Below, in pieces: positions 57,401 through 64,000 of a stretch of DNA of 64,000 bases. How positions within the stretch are numbered: the first letter of the stretch is position 1; every line of letters starts with the position of its first letter. A model generated the notes under the pieces. That model worked only from the letters and a program-made list of their open reading frames with translations. It was not told where the DNA came from and ran no database searches. Position numbers and translations under genes: made by a program. The stretch is from Cyanophora paradoxa (taxonomy: Eukaryota; Glaucocystophyceae; Cyanophorales; Cyanophoraceae): positions 1 to 64,000 of the forward strand of contig QPMI01000260.1 of the NCBI GenBank assembly GCA_004431415.1, in the 5' to 3' direction.

Positions 57401-59204
57401 CTCCAGGCGCGAGCCCCCCGCAGATGGGCACCTCAAAGGAGAACTTCGTGCAGCTGAGCCAGCGCATCGGGCAGCGCACCGGCGGGAGTGCGCCGCCGCC
57501 GGCCTCGCCCCGCCGGCCCCGGCCCTGACGCCGCTGCAGTCAAGACGTCGACGTTCACGTCGGCGGGGAGCATGGGGGGCCCCCCGCAGACGTGGCTGAT
57601 GGTGCGCGGCAAGGCGATGCGGAGCGAGGCCGGCGAGCTGCTCGACGTGCTGCGCGAGGTCATCCCTTCGATCGCTCTGTGAACCGACCGGGCCCTCTTG
57701 AGCGGTCGGGGCCGGATGCAGGTCCTCACGGATCTCCGGCTGGACGACCCCGCGCGCTTCAAGCAGATCCTCCTCGAGCAGAAGGCGCCCCGCCCTTGAT
57801 TCGCCCCTTGACCTTGCCCCCTGAATATTCAAGCGCAGGCCGCCCTCGAAGCGCGCCTGGTACCCGCTGGCCACACGCTGGCCGGGCAGCGACTTGCGGC
57901 CTGCTTCAGCGCGGCGGATTGGGCGGCGGAGCAGCTCGGCGGCATCTCGCAGCTGGCCTTCCTGCGGTGGGCGGCCCGCCGGCGGGCGGGGCGCGGGGGG
58001 CGACGGTGCCGGCAGGGCCCTCTCGGAGAAGGTGGATCGAGAGTGGGGCGACGTGCTGGCGGCCCTCAAGCGGGTGCAGGCGGCCCTCGTGGACCGCTCC
58101 TCCATGATTGGTGCGGGGCGCCCCGGGGGGCTCCGACCGGGCCGGCCCGGCGCGGCGCGGCCCGACACGGCCCGCAGCGAATGTAACCCTCGACGACGCC
58201 GGCTTCGCCCAGTTCGCCCCCCAGGTCCCCAGCCCCCTCCTTCCTCCCCCCGCCCCCCCGTGACCCTCGCCCAGCTCGACGCGATGCTGGCGTCGCTGCC
58301 GGAGGGGGCGCCGCGCGGGGCCGTGTGGACGCCGAGCCTGCTGGCGGGCGGCGAGGGCTTCTGCATCCCCGCCCAGGTCGGCTACGTCGGCAAGAGCGCC
58401 AACCTCTACGACCTCGGCTACCAGCTCGACGGCAGCGCCCTCGCCATCTCCAACTTCTTGTCCTCTGGCTACCTCTGGCTCGCTCCCCGCCCTGCGCCCC
58501 CTCGCCGCCCCTGACGGCGCGCAGGAACGAGGTGCGAGTGCAGGGCGGCGCCTACGGCGGCTTCTGCCGCTTCGACCCGCGCTCCGGCGTCTTCACCTTC
58601 CGTGCGCGGGGCGCGGGGCGCGTGTGCGGCGCTGGGCGCAGTCGAGGCGGGCGCAGTGAGCTACCGGGACCCGAACCTGCTGCGGACGCTGGGGGCGTAC
58701 GACGGGGCGGCGGAGCACCTGCGGACGGTGGATCTCTCGGAGCAGGCCCTCACGCAGGCCGTCCTCGGCACCTTCGGCGACCTCGACGCCTACCAGCTCC
58801 CCGACGCCAAGGGCATGTGCGCCCCCAGGGAGCCCGCCAGCCTAGCCGCCCGCCCCCCGCGCGCGCGGCCCCGTCTCGTACACGCGCGTCCTGACTCACC
58901 TACGCGTCGCCGCGAGCACATCAGGACGGCATTCGTTCGCCACGTGGTCGGAGACACGGACGAGTACCGGCAGCGCATCCGCGACCAGGTCCGCGGGGCC
59001 TCCGCCAAGCAGTTCCGCGAGTTCGGGGACGTCATGGCGGAAGTGGCGAAGCAGGGCAAGGTCCGCCAGCCCCCGCCGCGGCCCCGCCGGCCGGCGGCCG
59101 GCCAACCGCGGGGCGCGTAGGTCGTCGTCATCGGGAACAAGGACTCCATCGAGAAGGCGAACACCGAGAAGGGAGCTCCCTTCCTCAAGCCCATCCAGCT
59201 CTAG
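53490..59204 (+). CDS. Presequence protease PreP (M16C metallopeptidase), organelle-targeted
   Basis: Degrades cleaved targeting peptides inside mitochondria or plastids. The ATG at 53490 opens [20 protein letters not shown], a roughly 90-residue Ala/Arg/Ser-rich transit peptide. The first M16 domain has [40 protein letters not shown] with the inverted zinc motif HILEH (near 54212), and [20 protein letters not shown]. Then come [20 protein letters not shown] and [20 protein letters not shown] with [19 protein letters not shown]. Later exons include [71 protein letters not shown] and [13 protein letters not shown]. Toward the end are [39 protein letters not shown] and [20 protein letters not shown]. 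The stop is at 59202. There are at least 20 introns; one near 54380 is a 30-bp C run followed by CACACA. Confidence 0.94.
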
Positions 59205-59417
59205 ACCTCTTTGCCGCGCGCAGTGCTTCTCTCTTGTATGTTGTACAATTCGACGAGTTCTGAGAGATATCGATCTAGAAGTTCGGCCATGTACACGTGC
59301 AACGTTAACCGTACGCGTACGCGCAGCGCGCGCACTGCAGCTGCGGCACGCGCCGGCTGAGCGCCTCGTACGCGCGTACGAGGCTGCGGGAACCATTATT
59401 AAGTGAACTGATACTAG

Positions 59418-59654
59418 TGCACATTGATAACACTGGCATGCTAGCCGCGGACAACGCAGGCTAGAAGCGGCGGTGCTAACTACGGGGGCGAGAAGCCGCG
59501 GACGACGCAGGCAGGGCCCTCTGAAGGGGGGCGCGCAACTTCCCCCTGGGGGTTCCTACAAACTACGATGGGGACGAGGGGGGGCCTGCCGCGGCGGGGC
59601 CCGCAGGTCTAGGCGAAGACGGAGGTAGCTAGGCCGAGGGAGGAAGCACCAAGA
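59418..59654. repeat. Direct repeat C, copy 1
   Basis: About 240 bp starting TGCACATTGATAACACTGGC, with CCGCGGACAACGCAGGCTAG and CTTCCCCCTGGGGGTTCC, and ending AGGGAGGAAGCACCAAGA. It is almost identical to 60791-61034, in the same orientation and 1.37 kb away. Differences are a few-base indels (a longer G run and an extra GGGCTC in copy 2). Confidence 0.92.
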
Positions 59655-60317
59655 ACGGACTCCGGTGCCGGGGCACCGGCCGCCGCCGGGGCATGCGCAG
59701 CTGCAGCCGGCGCCGGAGAGGGGAGCGGCCCGAGCGGGGCGAGCCGCACGGGCTTCATCCTCCGCCCCGCGTCCACGCCGGAGAAGAAGCGCAGGGCGAT
59801 GTTCTTGCGGAAAGAAGCATATTAGAGGGGCCGCCGGGCCAAGTATCGTGGGAATCGCTATCAGCTATGATTACGATCGTAACTACGGCCCAGAATTACG
59901 ATCGGACTCTAGGGGCCAAGTACCGCGGGGCCAGGTGAGCTATGATTACGATCGTAACTACGGCCCAGAATTACGATCGGACTCTAGGGGCCAAGTACCG
60001 CGGGGCCAGGTGAGCTATGATTACGATCGTAACTACGGCCCAGAATTACGATCGGACTCTAGGGGCCAGTACCGCAGCGCGCGGAGGTCGTTGACCTTGT
60101 AATTGAACCAATTGTCGATCTATAGCTAGTGTCTCAGCGCGGCGCCTCTCGACATCGCGTCACGGACGCGCGCCTGCCGCTTGCCGCAGTGCGCTTCTCA
60201 TCTACGCTCGCCCGGACCTTGGCTCGAGCACATTCTCCTACATTCTTTGCGAACACCAAGGAGCGCACAGTGGTCGCCTGGAGCTCGGCTCGTGCACGTT
60301 GCATCCGCGGCCACACA
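59655..60317. repeat. Intergenic region with a 75-bp tandem repeat
   Basis: From about 59858 to 60075 a 75-bp unit repeats three times with a trailing partial unit. The unit starts GTGAGCTATGATTACGATCG, continues TAACTACGGCCCAGAATTAC, and ends GGGGCCAAGTACCGCGGGGC. Because 75 is divisible by three, each frame stays open through the array (25-residue repeats such as YDYDRNYGPELRSDSRG), but no start or gene context supports translation. Just upstream (59746-59826) a short frame GFILRPASTPEKKRRAMFLR may be a gene fragment. Confidence 0.8.
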
Positions 60318-60480
60318 ATGCTCCGTCAGCTCTACGAGTCCTCGTTACGCAAACTCTACGCCTGGATCCTCTCGTTGTTCTTCAAGACGGAGCTCGAGAA
60401 AATGCTGGGAAAACGACATTGACACAGTGCGCACGTTTGGCGAGCTGTGGCGAATTTAATTTTTCCGGGAAGGTCGTGCC
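60318..60480 (+). pseudogene. ARL8-like small GTPase pseudogene fragment
   Basis: The ATG at 60318 opens MLRQLYESSLRKLYAWILSL, then FFKTELE, resembling the N-terminal membrane helix and lead of Arl8 GTPases (lysosome positioning). The expected L-x-LVGL strand is missing. The frame resumes shifted as ENAGKTTLTQ (Walker A variant), then CGEFNF, and loses homology before switch I. A direct read from the ATG stops at 60420. There is no switch I, G3 (WDxGGQ) or NKxD motif anywhere downstream. It is a 5' fragment with an internal deletion or frameshift, lying between the two C repeats. It probably results from a partial duplication of a gene elsewhere. Confidence 0.65.
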
Positions 60481-60790
60481 ACTTCGTCTGGAAGATGTGC
60501 GTGAAGACACAAGCTTTGTATTTTTCATGGCGAACAAAAGCACAGATGAGAGCTGGGGATGAGCGTGAATTCAGGTAAATTAACTATAAACCTCGAGGGG
60601 CGGGGAGAGGGGCGGGGGAGAGGAGGGGCGTACTAGTGCGCCCCAGCCGGTGCCGCTTCGTTGACGATCTAGACAGTTGTACCCCCCTCAACCCACCAGT
60701 CTGGCACCAGACTGGCACCAGTCTGGCACCAGACCGGCAGAATCCGGCACCAGTCACGCCCACGCGCCACGAGCTTTCTAGATCTCCATG
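60481..60790. other. Intergenic region with tandem CTGGCACCAGA motif
   Basis: Contains a G-rich tract (60597-60630) and four or five tandem GTCTGGCACCAGACTGGCACC units at about 60699-60745. CTGGCACCAG and CCAGACTGG are self-complementary, so the block can fold. No gene is supported. Confidence 0.6.
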
Positions 60791-61034
60791 TGCACATTGA
60801 TAACACTGGCATGCTAGCCGCGGACAACGCAGGCTAGAAGCGGCGGTGCTAACTACGGGGGCGAGAAGCCGCGGACGACGCAGGCAGGGCCCTCTGAAGG
60901 GGGGCGCGCAACTTCCCCCTGGGGGTTCCTACAAACTACGATGGGGACGAGGGGGGGGGGCCTGCCGCGGCGGGGCCCGCAGGTCTAGGCGAAGACGGAG
61001 GAGCTAGGCCGGGCTCGAGGGAGGAAGCACCAAG
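60791..61034. repeat. Direct repeat C, copy 2
   Basis: Second copy of the 240-bp repeat, in the same orientation as 59418-59654. Together the two copies flank the tandem array and the ARL8-like fragment. This arrangement could arise by tandem duplication or by element insertion. No terminal inverted repeats were seen. Confidence 0.92.
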
Positions 61035-61232
61035 AGCGTCGCATAGCGCGGAGCGCGTCAGCAGTTGCATACAGGCTGCAGACAGAACGCCTACAGCTAG
61101 AACGCCGTGGCAGTCGATGCAGCTCCCAGCTGCCTTCATAGGCGTTTCTGCAGGCCCCAACTTTCTTCGCGGCGCGCTCCCCGCGTGCGCATGCTGATTT
61201 CGTGCGCAGGAACGCAAGATCACCAACTAGAG
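61035..61232. other. Spacer before the unrecognised gene
   Basis: About 200 bp with no recognised feature. It could contain the true 5' exon of the gene that follows. Confidence 0.4.
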
Positions 61233-62405
61233 CAGAAGACAAGACAAGACTAGTGCAAGCTCCCCAGCCGAGCATGCCCTGCACCTGTCCCCGGAGGATG
61301 TGCGGTCGCGCCGACAGCTGCTTACGTGCATCGCCTCTGCCACAATCGCCCTTGCAGTCGGCAGCTGCCAGACAGGTCGTCCGCCCTCACAGGGCGTCGA
61401 CGCGGCGAAGCTCCTGCCGCGCACCTGGATTACGCATTGAGGTCGAGTAGACCAGCGCGCTGAGTCGCGAAGATCCTCTGCGCGCGCTGGAGTCGGCTGG
61501 AGTCTACCTCACCCCAATCCTCTTCACATCCTCTGCGAGAGCTACACGCTTCCAGGTGAATGATTTCGCTGTGCCTCTCACCCTCGCTCACCAGAGTTCC
61601 CTGCAGAAGTTCCGCTCCGCCATGCGCTCGGCAATCGAGGATCCCCTGTTCCTCGACTTTCTCAGTGCGTGCCCCGTCGCCTTTGCAGCACCATGCCTGG
61701 CCAGCCCGAACGCCGGCGCAGGCTACGTTCAGTACAAGGTGATCGCGGGGCTCGTGAAGGGGCGCGCGGCGCGCCTCGCCTTCTTGAACGCTGCGGCGAG
61801 ATCCTTCTCGAGAAGCTGCTTCCCCCCGGCTCCCTCCCCGGCGTCCCCGGTCCGTCCTCCCCGGCCCCTGCAGCGGACGCGGCCCTTCTAGATCTCCAGG
61901 ACTCTGAGCGCTCTGCGGCAGATGAGGTGCGTGCGGGCGTGGACGGCATCGTCGACCGCTTCTCGCGAGCGAACTTCATGCGCAGCTGCACTGTGCGCTC
62001 ACCCCGCGCCCGGCGTCTCGCCGGCGGGGCGCTCAAGGCTCGCAGCACAGGTGCGGTGGGGTGCGGAGGGCGAGCTCCCGGACCTGGTGCTCGCGCTGGA
62101 GGAGCCGGCGACGCTCTCGGCAGCGAGCGGGCTCGCCGCGAGCGACGGATGGCCCTTCCACACCTTCCTCGACGCCACCGTCGCCGCCTGCCTGAAGCGC
62201 ATGGGCTTCCAGGTCTGCTCCGCCCGACCCCCGCGCCCCGACCTCGCCCGACGTGGCGCCGGTGCGCTTTTGCTTTCACCATTTTTAGTAGTAATTGTAA
62301 TTTCATAACCACAAGGTGTTTTGCGAGGCGCACGACCTGCCCACAGCCTCTGCCATTCTCAACTTCTCCATCGAGCCCCGGCCCCCAGCCCCCGCGCTCC
62401 GGTAG
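61233..62405 (+). CDS. Unrecognised gene, probably 5'-incomplete as modelled
   Basis: No family recognised. Open exons with good composition are: EHALHLSPEDVRSRRQLLTC with ASATIALAVGS (near 61270), then SREDPLRALESAGVYLTPIL and NDFAVPLTLAHQSSLQKFRS, then AMRSAIEDPLFLDFLS (61470-61662). A small intron ends TTTGCAG at 61689. The chain continues with LLERCGEILLEKLLPPGSLP, DEVRAGVDGIVDRFSRANFM and PDLVLALEEPATLSAASGLA, then DGWPFHTFLDATVAACLKRM. The last exon is VFCEAHDLPTASAILNFSIE, ending with TAG at 62403. Exons after 61900 use GT-AG introns of about 50-110 bp. The start codon was not found. It lies convergent to the transporter gene. Confidence 0.5.
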
Positions 62406-62602
62406 CGCCCCTCATCGCACCCCGGCGCCCGGACACCAGCCACAGCACCCGCTCGCACCCCGCCTCATCGCCCCAGCTTCGCCCCTTACGCTCAGCCCCC
62501 CACCCTTCACCCCCCTACCTCGTACCCTCGGCAAGCCGGCAGAGGTGTCGGTCTTTGGTTTGTAGCATACGTTAGTAATCGGCGGTGCGGGGTGGGCGGG
62601 GG
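62406..62602. other. C-rich convergent intergenic region
   Basis: About 200 bp between convergent gene ends, rich in CCCC and CACCC motifs. No feature is recognised. Confidence 0.5.
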
Positions 62603-63925
62603 CTACGCGGCCTTCTTGGGGGGCCGCCCGCGGGGCCGCGGGGCGGCGGGGGTGGGGGCCTGGGCGACGATGCCCTCCTGGTAGCGGATGCAGGCGTACC
62701 AGCTGGAGCCGCCCAGGCAGGTCACGATGCCGACCGCGTTCAGCGGGGAGATGGGGTTCTGGAAGATGGCGGCGCCGAGGGCGGTTTGGATCATGCCCTT
62801 GGCGGTGCCGGCGATGGTGTGCGTAAGGGGGCTGGTGTGCTTGATCTGGAGGAAGGTGGCGATGTTGATGAGGTAGCCGACGAGGGCGGCGCCCGTCATG
62901 TACTGCCAGAAGGTCCGGTCGTACAGGAAGCCGCTCTCCCGCAACACGGTGAAGTCTCCCATGAAGTACGTGATCGGGCCCAGCAGCACCACCGCGATCG
63001 CCGTGTTATAGATCTGCAGCAGGCAGTCGTCGTTCTCCAGCGCCCGCATCGTCCGCTTCACCCCGTGCCCGTACAGCGCCAGCAACACGCTCGATAACAG
63101 GCCCCAGAACACGCCCAGCCACGAGAAGCGCAGCTCGCCCAGCGAGGCGATGAGGTAGCCCGCGACGACGACGGTGCAGGCCGCCACCACCCGCCGCGAC
63201 GGGTACTTGCTTTCCAGCAGGCGCAGCAGCACAATCTGGAACACGATGTTCAGGTTCCGCACGACCTGCTCTCGCGCGTCAGCACCGTGGTGCCCCGTCC
63301 ACGCCAATGTGAGCGGCACCTGGTAGAAGGAGACCTCCACATACATGAGGCAGAGGTTGTTGGCGGTGAGCATCGCCACGTACAGCATGCCGAGCGGCAG
63401 GCAGGTCTTCACGCGGTCCCAGCGGAGCTCCAGGGGCCGCCCGTACACGCCCGTCGTGCCCAGCACGGCGATGGCTATGAAAGCAACCACAAGCTGGTAC
63501 CAGGTGATGAGCAGCGGGCGCTCAAAGCGGATGTTCTCTAGGACCATGATGAACCTGAAAGCGGGGGGAAGGGGCCGGCTCGCTCAGCTAGGCAACCTGG
63601 GTGGCGGGGCGAGCGCGGCGGACTTATTCAAAAAGACGAGCGAGAGGGAGATGAGCATGTAGAAGACGACGATCGTTGCGATCTTTGCAACCTTCTGCCG
63701 CTTAGCTTCCGCCGCCGTAGCTTCAGCTTGCAGTTGGACCTTCGCTCGGGCTGGGGAAGCAGCGGACTTTGGGGGCCTGCCGCGCTTCGCCGGGCTAGGG
63801 CTCGCCCGACTCGGCGAGACCGACGGTTCGGCTTCGCGTGCGGGCGATGCTGCGGATTTGCGCGGCCTGCCCCGGCCGCGCCTGGCTGGGCTCGCGCTGT
63901 CTTCACGCGTACGCGCTGATTTCAT
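62603..63925 (-). CDS. GDP-fucose transporter-like nucleotide-sugar transporter (SLC35C)
   Basis: Multipass drug/metabolite-superfamily transporter, expected in the Golgi membrane, importing GDP-fucose or a related nucleotide sugar. The ATG at 63925 opens a roughly 65-residue basic segment carrying two AT-hook-like GRP cores (RGRGRPRKSAAS, KRGRPPKSAAS). Helix 1 follows (IATIVVFYMLISLSLVFLNK). After an intron near 63560-63600 it continues RPLLITWYQLVVAFIAIAVL and YVAMLTANNLCLMYVEVSFY. A 54-bp intron is removed before QVVRNLNIVFQIVLLRLLES. Later blocks are LRFSWLGVFWGLLSS, LQIKHTSPLTHTIAGTAKGM and IVTCLGGSSWYACIRYQEG. The last two match SLC35C1 well. A third GRP core (RPRGRPPKKAA) ends the protein at 62603. 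Confidence 0.88.
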
Positions 63926-64000
63926 TCCCGAGCTGCTTGCAGCACTTGCGTCGAGTCCGACGGAGGCAGCTCACAGTTTTTCTTTGCAGAGACTTTGCAG
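63926..64000. other. Upstream flank at window edge
   Basis: Seventy-five bases of 5' flank of the transporter gene. No feature is seen. Confidence 0.4.

Noticed and set aside
59665-60102. Possible protein with 25-residue YDYDRNYGPELRS repeats
   Set aside because: The frame is open only because the repeat unit is 75 bp. There is no homology and no defined start or intron support.

Overview
The window reads as the left end of a GC-rich chromosome from a small-genome eukaryote, most likely a photosynthetic microalga. It opens with a telomere (CCCTAA units, two of them CCCTAAA). It carries about 17 intron-containing protein-coding genes on both strands, with many introns of roughly 50-60 bp that have GT-AG borders. 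A ferredoxin-type glutamate synthase with an N-terminal extension argues for a plastid. A kinesin-14, a CCP1-type deglutamylase, SMN and an SRP14 homolog are ordinary eukaryotic genes. The lineage cannot be fixed from the sequence alone. The N-terminal extensions of the glutamate synthase and of the presequence protease look like simple transit peptides without an obvious signal peptide, which leans weakly toward a primary-plastid alga.

Layout. 1-590: telomere, an inverted telomere junction and degenerate subtelomere. 591-4496 (-): kinesin-14. 4500-7800: a repeat-rich patch holding a 195-bp duplicated block, a composite repeat, a short deletion derivative of a Fanzor-type element, and a probable Ala-rich gene (6220-7037, +). 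7835-8503 (-): NHP2. 9420-11065 (-): RFC5-type clamp-loader subunit. 11560-12234 (+): histone H2A.X. 12981-19274 (+): glutamate synthase. 19275-21200: repeats. 21201-24186 (-): an unrecognised gene. 25017-25952 (-): membrane/zinc-finger protein. 26028-27903 (+): GT8 glycosyltransferase. 28105-32786 (-): coiled-coil RUN-domain protein. 33078-33467 (+): SERF-like protein. 34349-35981 (+): SMN. 36120-42211 (-): ARM-repeat plus M14 carboxypeptidase (CCP1-like). 42402-42915 (+): SRP14. 43187-45094 (-): UCHL5/UCH37. 45880-47598 (+): PTPA. 47766-49319: a Fanzor (eukaryotic TnpB-like) element. 50314-53413 (-): PX-BAR sorting nexin. 53490-59204 (+): presequence protease PreP. 59205-61230: repeats around an ARL8-like pseudogene. 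61233-62405 (+): unrecognised gene. 62603-63925 (-): GDP-fucose-transporter-like protein.

The genes are mostly unrelated housekeeping functions packed in divergent or convergent pairs. Examples are RFC5/H2A.X, SERF/RUN protein, CCP1/SRP14, UCHL5/PTPA and sorting nexin/PreP. The divergent sorting nexin and PreP start codons are only about 76 bp apart.

The most interesting content is the mobile DNA. A 1.55-kb unit at 47766-49319 encodes the C-terminal half of a Fanzor-type RNA-guided nuclease (RuvC-II Glu block, zinc ribbon, DRD motif), split by two small introns. A 473-bp copy in the opposite orientation at 5128-5600 keeps both ends of the unit, including the last Fanzor codons, but lacks the middle. 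That pair looks like an element and its internally deleted, non-autonomous derivative.
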